Below are positions 34,108 to 43,397 of a stretch of 64,000 nt of DNA, piece by piece. The first letter of the stretch is position 1. The number at the start of each line of letters is the position of its first letter. The translations under genes were made by a program, and so were the position numbers. The DNA comes from Candidatus Delongbacteria bacterium (GTDB taxonomy: Bacteria; CAIWAD01), in contig JBAYTZ010000001.1 in assembly GCA_041675285.1 (NCBI GenBank), positions 248,001 through 312,000 on the forward strand, written 5' to 3'. Below the pieces are notes generated by a model that saw nothing but the letters and a program-made list of their open reading frames with translations, was not told where the DNA came from and searched no databases.

Positions 34108-35268
34108 ATGAGCGAGCGAATTCCCTTCTGCCTGCCCGACATCACCGAGCGCGAGATCGCCGAGGTGGTGGACACCCTGCGCAGCGGCTGGCTGACCACC
34201 GGCCCCAAAACCCGGCGCTTCGAGCAGGCCTTCGCCGAGTACGCCCACGCCCCGCACGCCGTGGCGCTCAATTCCTGCACGGCCGCCTTGCACATGGCGC
34301 TCTCGGCCGTGGGCCTGGAGCGTGGCGACGAGGTGATCACCACGCCCTACACCTTCGTGGCCAGCGCCGAGACCATCGTGTATCACGGCGCGCGCCCGGT
34401 TTTCGTGGATGTGGACCCGCACACGCTCTGCCTCGACCCGGCGAAGATCGAGGCGGCCATCACGCCGCGCACGAAGGCCATCGTCCCGGTGGACATCGCC
34501 GGCCACCCGGCGCCCCTGGACGAGATCCTGGCCATCGCCCGCGCCCATGGCCTGAAGGTGGTGGAGGACGCGGCCCACGCCACGGAGACCTGGTACAAGG
34601 ACCGCAAGGTGGGCAGCATCGCCGACGCCACGGCCTTCTCCTTCTACGCCACCAAGAACCTCTCCACCGGCGAGGGCGGGATGCTGACCTGCGCCGACGA
34701 CGAGCTGGCGGCCCGGGCGCGGATCATCAGCCTGCACGGGATGAGCAAGGACGCCTGGAAGCGCTACGACAAGGGCGGCAGCTGGTTCTACGAGATCGTC
34801 GAGACCGGCTACAAGTACAACCTGACGGACTTGGCCGCCGCGCTGGGGCTGGTGCAGCTCGAGCGCATCGGCGAGATGCGGGCCCGCCGGCTGGCGCTCA
34901 AGGCCCTGCTCTTCGAGGTCCTGGGCCGCGAGCCCGAGCTGTTCACCCTGCCCGCCGAGGGCGCGGGGCACCAGCACGCCTGGCACCTGTTCATGCTGCG
35001 CTTGAACCTCGAGGCCCTGAGCATCGACCGCGCGCGCTTCATCGAGGAGATGGCCGCCCGGGAGGTGAGCGCCTCGGTGCACTTCATCCCCGTCCACCTG
35101 CACCCCTGGTACCGCACGACCTTCGGCTACCGGGGCGGCGAGTATCCGGTGGCCGAGGCCGAGTACGCGCGCGAGATCAGCCTGCCCTTCTTCAGCGCCA
35201 TGAGCGACGCCCAGGCCCTGCGCGTGGCCGAGGTCTGCCTGGAGATCGCCCGGAGCCACCGCCGCTGA
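34108..35268 (+). CDS. DegT/DnrJ/EryC1/StrS aminotransferase (UDP-4-keto sugar type, PglE-like)
   Basis: ATG 34108 follows GGGAG and gives 386 residues. Residues MSERIPFCLPDITEREIAEV and LRSGWLTTGPKTRRFE are typical of 4-keto-sugar aminotransferases of the PglE/ArnB/PseC type. The PLP Lys is in FSFYATKNLSTGEGG (Lys 183), and VVEDAAHATETWYK lies at the cofactor site. With the downstream PglC-like transferase and PglF-like dehydratase it should make a UDP-4-amino-4,6-dideoxy-GlcNAc-type sugar. Its TGA shares one base with the next ATG. Confidence 0.85.
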   Translation: MSERIPFCLPDITEREIAEVVDTLRSGWLTTGPKTRRFEQAFAEYAHAPHAVALNSCTAALHMALSAVGLERGDEVITTPYTFVASAETIVYHGARPVFVDVDPHTLCLDPAKIEAAITPRTKAIVPVDIAGHPAPLDEILAIARAHGLKVVEDAAHATETWYKDRKVGSIADATAFSFYATKNLSTGEGGMLTCADDELAARARIISLHGMSKDAWKRYDKGGSWFYEIVETGYKYNLTDLAAALGLVQLERIGEMRARRLALKALLFEVLGREPELFTLPAEGAGHQHAWHLFMLRLNLEALSIDRARFIEEMAAREVSASVHFIPVHLHPWYRTTFGYRGGEYPVAEAEYAREISLPFFSAMSDAQALRVAEVCLEIARSHRR

Positions 35269-35861
35269 TGGCCAAGCGCGGACTCGACCTGCTGCTGGCG
35301 ACGCTGGGCCTGCTGCTCGTCTGGCCCCTGCTGGCCGGGGCGGCCCTCTGGATCCGGCTGGACAGCCCGGGCCCCGTGCTCTTCCGCCAGGAGCGGGTGG
35401 GCCGCCGGGGCCGGCCCTTCCGGATCCTCAAGTTCCGCACCATGCGCGAAACGGCCGAGCCGGGCCGGCAGATCACCGTGGGGCAGGATCCGCGCATCAC
35501 GCGCAGCGGTCGCTGGCTGCGGGCCAGCAAGCTCGACGAACTGCCCCAACTCTTCAACGTGTTGAAGGGCGAGATGAGTTTCGTGGGGCCGCGGCCGGAA
35601 GTGCCGCGCTACGTGGCCTTCTACACCGAGGAGGAGCGCCGGGTGCTGGAGCTGCGTCCGGGCATCACGGACCTGGCCTCCATCAAGTACCGGCACGAGG
35701 CGGAGATCCTGGCCGCCGCCGCGGATCCCGAGCGCACCTACGTGGACGAGGTCATGCGCGACAAGCTGCGCATCAACCTGGAGTACGCGCGCCGGGCCGG
35801 GCTGAAAGCGGATCTGGGCGTGATCCTGGCGACGCTGGGCGCGCTCTTCAAACGGCACTAG
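35268..35861 (+). CDS. PglC-type initiating phosphoglycosyl transferase
   Basis: The 197-residue protein is the short monotopic form of the bacterial sugar transferase family. One hydrophobic N-terminal segment (LDLLLATLGLLLVWPLLAGAAL) is followed by the catalytic domain: ILKFRTMRE, then SKLDELPQLFNVLKGEMSFVGPRPEVP and the RPGITDLASIKY block. It should load a sugar phosphate onto undecaprenyl phosphate and start the glycan. Its ATG overlaps the stop of the aminotransferase gene (TGATG). The short length fits PglC or WecP-like enzymes and not the multi-spanning WbaP/WcaJ type. Confidence 0.88.
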   Translation: MAKRGLDLLLATLGLLLVWPLLAGAALWIRLDSPGPVLFRQERVGRRGRPFRILKFRTMRETAEPGRQITVGQDPRITRSGRWLRASKLDELPQLFNVLKGEMSFVGPRPEVPRYVAFYTEEERRVLELRPGITDLASIKYRHEAEILAAAADPERTYVDEVMRDKLRINLEYARRAGLKADLGVILATLGALFKRH

Positions 35862-36047
35862 GAGTCTGTCGGGCTTGGACCTTGGATGGGATTCGCGTCC
35901 CAGTCGAGGCCGGTTTTTCGGAGATTTCGCAGCGCATACTGGGGGTATGTGCAAGAAAGCTCCGGAAAATCCGGGCCGGGTGGCCCGACGCCAGCGTCGG
36001 GTGGGGCGATGAAGCCCGCCAAGTGGCCAAGGCCGACAGACTCCTAG
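35858..36047. mobile_element. MITE-like element with terminal inverted repeats and TA flanks
   Basis: CTAGGAGTCTGTCGG (35858-35872) recurs as a perfect inverted copy, CCGACAGACTCCTAG (36033-36047). The repeat extends inward to about 21 bases with a single mismatch. TA lies directly outside the GGAGTCTG ends on both sides, as expected for Tc1/IS630-type insertion. The interior is strongly palindromic: a central hairpin GCGCATAC/GTATGTGC (35932-35952) lies within a longer imperfect inverted repeat (about 35910-35974), and CGACGC/GCGTCG lies near the right end. There is no ORF inside. Its left end overlaps the last codons of the PglC-like gene. Confidence 0.72.
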
Positions 36048-36128
36048 GTTGATTCTCGTGCCCGATTTGCGTTCTTTGGGACGCGCCAGCGCAGCCGAGA
36101 TTCGTCAGACAGCCCAGCAAAGGACGCC

Positions 36129-38006
36129 GTGGACCTCCTCGAACGCCTGAATCCCTACCGGCGGATTCTCATCCTCAGCATGGACGTGGGCATCTCTGCC
36201 CTCGTGTACTACCTGTCCTTCCTGATCCTGGGCAGCGGGCGGATACCCGAGGTGGTCTGGCCCATCCTGACCTCGGGCCTGGCCGTGATGGTGCCCGTCC
36301 GGTTGGTGGTCTTCAACTTCTCCGGCCTCTACCGCGGCATCATGAAGTACGCCAGCATCGACGACCTGAAGAACATCTTCCGGGCCGTCGCGCTGGGCAG
36401 CCTGCTCTTCATTTTCGTCCTGCTCCTGCTGCGCGGCCTGCACGTGCCCCACTTCGCGGACTTCCCGGAGTGGGTCCTGCTCATCGACTGGACCCTGAAC
36501 ATCATCTTCATCGGCGGCAGCCGCTTCATGGTGCGCGCCCTGCGCAGCTACCGGCCCACCGCCCTGCCCGAGGCCGCTCGCGTGCTGATCGTGGGCGCCG
36601 GGGACGCGGGTGAGTCCATCCTGCGCGAGATTCACTTCAACCCGCGCAGCCAGTTCGAGGTCATCGGACTGCTGGACGACGATCCCAGCAAGCTCCACAA
36701 GCAGATCCACGGCGTGCTCGTGCTGGGCTCCACGGGGGACCTGGGCGACGTGTTCTCCTCCTACGACGTGGACCAGGTCTTCATCGCCGTGCCCAACGCG
36801 CCGGCCGAGCTGATCCGCCGCATCGTGGAGCAGTGCCGGCGCCACAACGTCACCTTCCGCAAGCTGCCCGCCGTACGCGACCTGATCGACGGCCGCGTCT
36901 CCATCAGCCAGCTGCGCGAAGTGCAGTTGGAGGACCTGCTGGGCCGGGACGCGGTCAAGCTGGACCTGCTCTCCATCGGGCGCTTCATCTCCGGACGCAC
37001 CGTGCTGGTCACGGGGGCGGCGGGCTCCATCGGCAGCGAACTCTGCCGCCAGGTGCTGACCTTCGAACCCACCCGGCTGATCTGTTTCGACCACAACGAG
37101 AACGGCCTCTACGCCCTGATGCAGGAGTTCTCGTCTCGGCCCGACCGCAACCGCATCGAGCCCATCGTGGGCTCCATCGTGGAGTCCAGCCGCGTGGAGT
37201 GGCTGTTCCGCGAGCACAAGCCGGCCGTGGTCTTCCACGCCGCTGCCCACAAGCACGTGCCCATGATGGAGCGCAACCGCGACGAGGCCGTGCGCAACAA
37301 CGTGCAGGGCACGCGCCTGCTGGCCGAAGCCGCCCACCGGCATGGGGTGGAGAAGTTCGTGATGATCTCCACCGACAAGGCGGTCAACCCCTCCAGCACC
37401 ATGGGCGTCTGCAAGCGCGTGGCCGAGCTGCTGGTGCGCGAACTGGACGCGCGCTCCGAGACCCAGTTCATGACCGTGCGCTTCGGCAACGTGCTGGGCA
37501 GCGCGGGCAGCGTGGTGCCGCTCTTCAAGACGCAGATCCGCGCCGGCGGGCCGATCACCATCACGCACCCGGACATCGAACGCTACTTCATGACCATCTT
37601 CGAGGCCGTGCAGCTGGTGATCCAGGCCGCGGCCCTGGGCCAGGGCGGCGAAATCTTCGTGCTGGACATGGGTTCACCCATGAAGATCATCGACATGGCC
37701 CGCAACCTGATCACGCTCTCCGGCCTCCAGGAGGGCGTGGACATCGACATCGAGATCGTGGGTCTGCGCCAGGGCGAGAAGATGACCGAGGAACTTTGGG
37801 TCACGGGCGAGCAGCTGCTGCCCACCCTGCATCCCAAGATCAGCGTCGCCGTGCCCGAGCACGAGGCGGATCCCGGTCAGCTGAACGGGCATTTGGAAGA
37901 CCTGCTGTCATTGGTAGATTCCGGACGGGATCAGGAAATCGTCCAACAATTGCGGACCATCGTTCCCACCTACACCCCGGTGGCGGGCGACAACCGGCGC
38001 TTCTAG
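36129..38006 (+). CDS. Membrane-bound UDP-GlcNAc 4,6-dehydratase-like protein (WbpM/PglF/CapD family)
   Basis: GTG 36129 follows AAAGGA and gives 625 residues. Four or so N-terminal membrane segments (to about residue 135) precede a CoA-binding-like Rossmann domain (VLIVGAGDAGESILREI) and an SDR domain with GxxGxxG as VTGAAGSIGSELCRQVL. The active-site block is MISTDKAVNPSSTMGVCKRVAEL, with Met where classical SDR enzymes have Tyr, as in the long WbpM/PglF forms. It should convert UDP-GlcNAc to the 4-keto-6-deoxy sugar used by the aminotransferase at 34108. The MITE-like element lies between it and the rest of that module. Confidence 0.88.
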   Translation: MDLLERLNPYRRILILSMDVGISALVYYLSFLILGSGRIPEVVWPILTSGLAVMVPVRLVVFNFSGLYRGIMKYASIDDLKNIFRAVALGSLLFIFVLLLLRGLHVPHFADFPEWVLLIDWTLNIIFIGGSRFMVRALRSYRPTALPEAARVLIVGAGDAGESILREIHFNPRSQFEVIGLLDDDPSKLHKQIHGVLVLGSTGDLGDVFSSYDVDQVFIAVPNAPAELIRRIVEQCRRHNVTFRKLPAVRDLIDGRVSISQLREVQLEDLLGRDAVKLDLLSIGRFISGRTVLVTGAAGSIGSELCRQVLTFEPTRLICFDHNENGLYALMQEFSSRPDRNRIEPIVGSIVESSRVEWLFREHKPAVVFHAAAHKHVPMMERNRDEAVRNNVQGTRLLAEAAHRHGVEKFVMISTDKAVNPSSTMGVCKRVAELLVRELDARSETQFMTVRFGNVLGSAGSVVPLFKTQIRAGGPITITHPDIERYFMTIFEAVQLVIQAAALGQGGEIFVLDMGSPMKIIDMARNLITLSGLQEGVDIDIEIVGLRQGEKMTEELWVTGEQLLPTLHPKISVAVPEHEADPGQLNGHLEDLLSLVDSGRDQEIVQQLRTIVPTYTPVAGDNRRF

Positions 38007-38119
38007 CGCGCTGTGCCGGCGCCCGGGCGGGCCCGGTGTCCGGAATTCTCGGCCTTGCATCGAGTCCCAAGCGGGAGAGTGCTGTCGAACCTTGATACGT
38101 TGTCGTCGCCTTGCGGAGT

Positions 38120-38229
38120 CCCGCCGCTGAAGTTGGGCGGGGGAGAACCCGATTCCAAGGAGTAGCCGACCGCCTCGTGGGAGCGGGCCACGGTGGATCC
38201 ACCGGCCCTTCGTTCGCATGACGGTCGGC
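38120..38229 (+). ncRNA. Structured 5' leader upstream of the C25/PorU-like gene (candidate cis-regulatory RNA)
   Basis: In the 246-base gap before ATG 38253 several helices stack. CCCGCC (38120-38125) pairs with GGCGGG (38136-38141). GCCGACCG (38165-38172) pairs with CGGTCGGC (38222-38229), enclosing GGGCC (38185-38189)/GGCCC (38204-38208) around the palindrome GGTGGATCCACC (38192-38203). GGGGGAGAACCC at 38139-38150 is faintly like the c-di-AMP (ydaO) core, but the rest of that consensus is missing. It could instead be spacer structure or part of an operator. Confidence 0.35.
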
Positions 38230-38252
38230 ACAGCCAGACAGGGTACAAGACC

Positions 38253-41200
38253 ATGCACTCAGCCCTTGCGCGCTTCCGCGCCCTGCCTCTGCTCAGCCTG
38301 CTGCTGCTGGCCTCCGCCAGCCAGGCCCTCACCTCCCGCATCCTGCACCAGGACGAGCAATCCATCCGGGTCGAGGTGGATCTCTCGGACTTGCGTGTGG
38401 AGCCCCGGGAGAGCGCCGCCGGCCTGCGCGGGGTGCCGCTCTCGGCGGGCGCGATTCTGGCCCAGGAAGGGGACCGGACCTGGCTGAGCGCGCCTCTCCT
38501 GTTGGCCGTGCCGCCGGGCACCCGGCCCAGCCTGCGCATCCTGCGCGAGGAGCGTCGCACGGAGGAGTGGCCGGCCCCGCCCACGCTGGGCGCGGACAGC
38601 CTGACGGCCCCCGCCGGCGGTCCGGAGCGGGCGGGTCTGCGCCTGCTGGACCTGGGCTGGCAGCGCTCCCAGAAACTGCAGCGCCTGGCCGTGGACGTGG
38701 CCGTGCACGACGGCGCCTGGAGCCGGCTCACGGAGCTGGAGTTCGAACTGGTCTTCCTGCCGGAATCCGGCGAGCAGGACCGCCTGAGCCAGTCGGCACC
38801 CGCCGGGCGGCGCGCCTGGCGCGAATCCCCGGTTTTCGAACAGCTGCTGGACAAGTCGGTGCTCAACGCCGCCCAGTCCCGGGCCTGGCGGACGGATCCC
38901 CGCCGCCTGCAGTCCCGCCCGGCCGCCCCGCTGAGTGGCGTGAACCCTGCCTTCCAGGACGAGTGGATCCAGCGCATCATGGTGGACCACGACGGCCTGG
39001 TGAGCGTCAGCGGCCAGGACCTGCGCGACGCGGGCATGGACCTGGACGAGATCGATCCGGCCACCCTCTCCCTCTGGGAAGGGGAGCAGGAACGGCCGCT
39101 CCTGCTGCTGGACGGCGGCGACGCGCGCTTCGATCCCGGCGACAGTTTCATCTTCGCCGGCCGGGCCCGCCGGGGCGACGCGTTCCCCACGGACTTCTTC
39201 AGTCCCCAGAACGCCTACTTCCTGACCTGGGGCCACGGCACGGGGCGCCGTTTCGTGGAACGGGGGGCCGCGCCGCTGGAAGGCCTGCCCGATCAGGAGA
39301 GCTACCGCCACCTGCAGCACATCGAGCGCAACTCACTCTGGACCTCGCTCAAGGGCGACCCGAAGGCGCCCACCGAGACGGATCACTGGCAGTGGCTGGC
39401 CATGCAGGCCGTGAACGAACCAGCCACCTATGCCGTGACCGTGACCCTGGAAGATCCGCTGGGCAGCGGGTCCGAGAGTCTGGACCACATCCGCTTCGCC
39501 CTGCGCGGCGAATCCGAGCTCAGCAGCACGGGCGCGGATCACCACCTGATCGTCAGGCTGGATGGCCAATGGGTGGGGGACATTGAAGCCGCCCAGCGCG
39601 ACGAGACCATCACCGGCTGGTTCCCGCTGGCCCCCGGGCAGCTGGCCGGCCGGACACAAGCCCAGTTGGATTTCGAGCTGCCGCTGGACCGGGGCGTGGA
39701 CTTCGACTACAACTATCTCAACTGGATCCAACTGGACTACCTGCGCGAGCTGACCCTGCAGACGGATGGGCAGTTGCAGCTCCCGCTCGAACAGGTGGAG
39801 GCGGCCAATCAGGTCATCGGCGGCCTGCGCAGTGACAATCCGCTCATCCTCAGCGAGGACGGCTGGATCCTGCGCGGAGCCTGGCCGGTGGCGGGGCGCA
39901 CCGACGCCCAGCGTGCGCACCTGGCCGGCGTGGCGGGCGACCTGTTCATCAGCGATCGCGCCAGCCTGCAGGCCCCGGCTGCCATCGTCCGGCACGCCAA
40001 CGTGCATCTGCGGGACACGGACCAGCAGGCGGACATGCTCATCGTCGCGCCGGCGCAGTACCACGCGGCCCTCCAGGATTTGGTGGATTTCCACGAGCAG
40101 TCCCTGAGCGTGCGCGTGGTGGACATCGAGGCGATCTACAGCGAATTCAACCAGGGCCGGATGCACACCGGGGCGATCCAAGACTTCCTGCATTGGACCT
40201 TCGAGCAGTGGCAGAGTCCGGCCCCCGCCTACCTGACCCTGGTGGGCCGGGCCAGCCGGGCCAACGACATTCAGCTGGCCTTCAATCCGCGCTACCGTAC
40301 CCAGGTCCCCACTTGGTGGGTGCAGACGAACACCTCCGGCGCCACGGCCACGGACGAGATCTTCACCTACTTGGTGGGCGCGGACAGTTTGTGGTCGGGC
40401 AACGAACTGCTGGAGGTGGTGCCCGACACCTTTCAGGACCTGCTGGTGGGGCGGATCTCGGTCTACAACGGGACCCAGTTGACGGACTACCTGCGCAAGC
40501 ATCGGGAATACCGCGAGCGCAGCGTGCCCGGCAAGTGGATGGAGACCCAGGTCATGGCCGCGGACGGCGGCAACGACCAGGTTTTCGAAGTGGGTAATGA
40601 GTTCATCGTCCGGGGCGTCATTCCCGAGGCCTATCCGGCGGCGGAAATCCACGTGCGGGCCGATTCCCCCTACCACGGCGGGGCGTTGGATTTCATCGAC
40701 CTGTTCAATGACGGCTGCACGGTGCTCAACTACAACGGGCACGGCGCCATCGGCATCCTCTCCTCGAGCAGCCTGTTCCGGGCCACGGATATCCGCTTCC
40801 TGACCAATCGCGGCAAGTATCCCATCAGTTTCGCCTGGTCCTGTCTGGTGGGCTATTACGACGACCCGGACTCGGCCTCCATGGCCGAGCTGCTGCTGCG
40901 CAAAGCCAACGCGGGCTCCATCGCCTTCTACGGCTCCTCGGCCAAGGCCACCATCAACGTGGACAACCCGTTGATGATGCAGTACTTCTACAACCAGTAC
41001 GCCGAGGAGCCCCTCACGCTGGGCCAGATCGTCCAGTTGACGGAGAACAGCCTGCTGCTCACCGGCAACACGGCGGACATCATCCACATGTACAACCTGC
41101 TGGGCGACCCGGCCCTGGTGCCGGCCTTCCCGCGCCACCACCTGCGGCCCGAGCCCGGGCTGCTCCAGCTGGACGGCGGCCAGCCGGCCCAGTTCATCCT

Positions 41201-43397
41201 GCGCACGGATCCGCCGGGGCTCAGCGGCACGCTGGAGGCCACCTTCCTGCCCCACGCCCGGCGGCCCAGCAATTTCCAGGGCAGCAACCTGCGCACCTAC
41301 AGCCTGGCTTTCAGCGACGGCCAGAGCGTGAGTTTCAACCTGCCCACCATCAACGAGACCCGGGAAGCCAAACTGCTGCTGGCCCTGAACACCAGCCAGG
41401 GCCGGGCGGTGGGCGCGCTGCCGCTCTTCCTCAATGCGCCCTATGCCGCGCTGGGCAGCCACAGCCCGGAGCGCGGGCTGGCGGGCGCGCCGCTCCAGTT
41501 CCGCTTCGAGTCGCCCCTGGCCGTGGACTCGGTGCGCGTGCTCACAAATCTCAGCGAGTCCTCGCTGGCCAGCATGAACATGGGCTCCCTGGGCGGCGGC
41601 GTGTTCGTGCGCCAGATCGACGCGCTGCCGGCGACCGGCCCGAACACCTACCTCGCCCTGACCGCGGACTGGCTGCAGGGCTGGAACGTGGAGGTGGAGG
41701 ACTACCCCTACTTCCAGTCCGGCGGCCTGATCTACCGCTTCCGCATTTTCGACGGCGAGCCCTGGACGGATGCCGACGGCGACCGCCGCCACGACGCGGA
41801 GGAGGCCTACGAGGATCACAACGGCAACGGCCAGTGGGATCCGCCAGGGGAGCCCTTCGTGGACGCGGACGGCAGCGGCGCCTGGAGCCCGGGCGAGAGC
41901 TGGACGGACGTCAACGCCAACGGGCTGCGCGACGGCTGGATCGACCTGGACGGCCGCTACGTGAGCATCCTGGAGAATGAGCGGATCGCCGCCGTGGACA
42001 CGTTGATCGCCGTGCGGCAAGGCGCAGGCGGCCTGAGCGCCGGGCTGCGCTGGACGGCCTCCGTCAACCGGCCCCTCAACCAGGCCAGCGCGCGCATCAC
42101 GCGGCAGGACGGCGAGACGTGGACGCCGGTCTGGGAAGGGCGCGTGCCTGCCGTGACGGGTCCGCAGACACTGGAAGCCCTGGTGGCGCTGGCCCCGGGC
42201 GCCCAGCGTCTGCGCTGCGTGGTGGGTCCGCTCTGGCAGGACGACGTCGCCCTGGGCGGCGTGGACAGCCTCGTCCTGGCGGACGCCTTCACCCTGCTCA
42301 CGCCGCTGGCGGGTTCGGGCGGCGGGCTACCCCTGGACGCCGCGGGCCATTGGAACCTGCAGGTGCCGGCCGGTCAGCTGCAGGCTCCCGTGCAGCTGGA
42401 TCCTGTTCTGCACGACGTGGCCGTGCCGCCCCTGCGCGAGGCCGAGCAGGGCCAGCCCGGACTGGGTCTGCTGCGGGCCTCCGACACTCATCCCAACCTG
42501 CGCGCGCTGGATCTGGCCCCTCGGCCGGCCGAGCGCTCCGCCGCCGACCGTCAACCGGCGTCCTCCAGTCTGGCCTGCAGCCTGCCCGCCGGCCCGCGTT
42601 TCCAGTTCCCCGACGCCGTGCTGGGCGACAGCCTGCCGCTGGCCCTGGCCCGCTGGGTGCCGGAGCGCGGCCTCTGGGTGGTCCAGCCGGGTAGCGCCAG
42701 CCAGGACGCGGGTACCTGGCGGCTGGAGAGCGCGCTGACCTTTGAGGACGGCTGGGTGCTGCCCGTGGCCCTGCGCGACCAGCAGGGACCCGCGCTGAGC
42801 ATCCAGGCCGCCGGCCAGTGGTTCGCGCCGGGCGACGTGGTGCCCAGCGAGCCGACCTTCCAATTCCTGCTCAGCGACCCCGACGGGCTGGACCTGGGCG
42901 AGGGCCTCTCGGCGCCCCAGCTTCTGCTGGACGGCGTGGCCGTGCCCGCCGAGCAGCTGCAGGTGGGTGAGGGCACCACGGGCGTCCAGCTGCAGTGGAG
43001 CCCGGGCCTGCAGGCGGCGGGCTCGGAACACCAGCTGACCCTGCGCAGCTGGGACGCCCTGGGCAACGAAAGCGAGCTGGTCACGCCCTTCCGCGTGGCC
43101 ACGGGGCTGCGGATGGAGTTCTTCGCCAACCACCCCAATCCCTTCCAGGACGAGACCACCTTCGCCTGGCAGCTCAGCAACGTGCCGCGCAGCCTGCGCT
43201 TCGAGATCTACACGGCCGCCGGCCGGCTGGTGCGGCGCATCCAGATCCCCACGCCACGCATCGGCTACGACGAGTACACGTGGGACGGGCGCGACCAGAA
43301 GGGCCGCGACGTGGCCAACGGCGTCTACTTCCTGCGCGTGGTGGCCGACGGCAGCGCCGCCGTCGACGAGGTCTACAAGCTTGCGAGGCTCCGCTGA
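38253..43397 (+). CDS. C25 (gingipain-type) cysteine peptidase, PorU-like type IX secretion sortase, with FlgD-like C-terminal domain
   Basis: ATG 38253 gives 1714 residues with a signal peptide (residues 1 to about 23). A large N-terminal pro-like part is followed by a C25 caspase-fold domain at about 590-980. Its dyad is His 830 in LNYNGHGAIG and Cys 864 in AWSCLVGYYDD, and a MYNLLGDPAL block closes the domain. Residues about 1170-1235 hold Asp-rich DxDGD-type loops, probably calcium sites. The last 85 or so residues (HPNPFQDETTFAW onward) form a FlgD-like sorting domain. PorU cleaves the sorting domain of type IX cargo and attaches it to A-LPS. The adjacent PorV-like gene supports a secretion role, though a secreted protease is possible. 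Confidence 0.82.
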   Translation: MHSALARFRALPLLSLLLLASASQALTSRILHQDEQSIRVEVDLSDLRVEPRESAAGLRGVPLSAGAILAQEGDRTWLSAPLLLAVPPGTRPSLRILREERRTEEWPAPPTLGADSLTAPAGGPERAGLRLLDLGWQRSQKLQRLAVDVAVHDGAWSRLTELEFELVFLPESGEQDRLSQSAPAGRRAWRESPVFEQLLDKSVLNAAQSRAWRTDPRRLQSRPAAPLSGVNPAFQDEWIQRIMVDHDGLVSVSGQDLRDAGMDLDEIDPATLSLWEGEQERPLLLLDGGDARFDPGDSFIFAGRARRGDAFPTDFFSPQNAYFLTWGHGTGRRFVERGAAPLEGLPDQESYRHLQHIERNSLWTSLKGDPKAPTETDHWQWLAMQAVNEPATYAVTVTLEDPLGSGSESLDHIRFALRGESELSSTGADHHLIVRLDGQWVGDIEAAQRDETITGWFPLAPGQLAGRTQAQLDFELPLDRGVDFDYNYLNWIQLDYLRELTLQTDGQLQLPLEQVEAANQVIGGLRSDNPLILSEDGWILRGAWPVAGRTDAQRAHLAGVAGDLFISDRASLQAPAAIVRHANVHLRDTDQQADMLIVAPAQYHAALQDLVDFHEQSLSVRVVDIEAIYSEFNQGRMHTGAIQDFLHWTFEQWQSPAPAYLTLVGRASRANDIQLAFNPRYRTQVPTWWVQTNTSGATATDEIFTYLVGADSLWSGNELLEVVPDTFQDLLVGRISVYNGTQLTDYLRKHREYRERSVPGKWMETQVMAADGGNDQVFEVGNEFIVRGVIPEAYPAAEIHVRADSPYHGGALDFIDLFNDGCTVLNYNGHGAIGILSSSSLFRATDIRFLTNRGKYPISFAWSCLVGYYDDPDSASMAELLLRKANAGSIAFYGSSAKATINVDNPLMMQYFYNQYAEEPLTLGQIVQLTENSLLLTGNTADIIHMYNLLGDPALVPAFPRHHLRPEPGLLQLDGGQPAQFILRTDPPGLSGTLEATFLPHARRPSNFQGSNLRTYSLAFSDGQSVSFNLPTINETREAKLLLALNTSQGRAVGALPLFLNAPYAALGSHSPERGLAGAPLQFRFESPLAVDSVRVLTNLSESSLASMNMGSLGGGVFVRQIDALPATGPNTYLALTADWLQGWNVEVEDYPYFQSGGLIYRFRIFDGEPWTDADGDRRHDAEEAYEDHNGNGQWDPPGEPFVDADGSGAWSPGESWTDVNANGLRDGWIDLDGRYVSILENERIAAVDTLIAVRQGAGGLSAGLRWTASVNRPLNQASARITRQDGETWTPVWEGRVPAVTGPQTLEALVALAPGAQRLRCVVGPLWQDDVALGGVDSLVLADAFTLLTPLAGSGGGLPLDAAGHWNLQVPAGQLQAPVQLDPVLHDVAVPPLREAEQGQPGLGLLRASDTHPNLRALDLAPRPAERSAADRQPASSSLACSLPAGPRFQFPDAVLGDSLPLALARWVPERGLWVVQPGSASQDAGTWRLESALTFEDGWVLPVALRDQQGPALSIQAAGQWFAPGDVVPSEPTFQFLLSDPDGLDLGEGLSAPQLLLDGVAVPAEQLQVGEGTTGVQLQWSPGLQAAGSEHQLTLRSWDALGNESELVTPFRVATGLRMEFFANHPNPFQDETTFAWQLSNVPRSLRFEIYTAAGRLVRRIQIPTPRIGYDEYTWDGRDQKGRDVANGVYFLRVVADGSAAVDEVYKLARLR

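Noticed and set aside
31354..35259. Open frame of 1301 codons on the minus strand
   Set aside because: Only its last 365 codons (the GT4 enzyme) read as a protein; the rest is the shadow of the wbpA-like and aminotransferase genes.
32829..35861. Open frame of 1010 codons on the plus strand
   Set aside because: It is the shadow of two real genes up to 35267; only the last part from ATG 35268 (the PglC-like transferase) is real.
38139..38165. c-di-AMP (ydaO) riboswitch core before the C25 gene
   Set aside because: GGGGGAGAACCC and the bases after it recall the core, but the remaining conserved blocks are missing; kept only as an unassigned structured leader.
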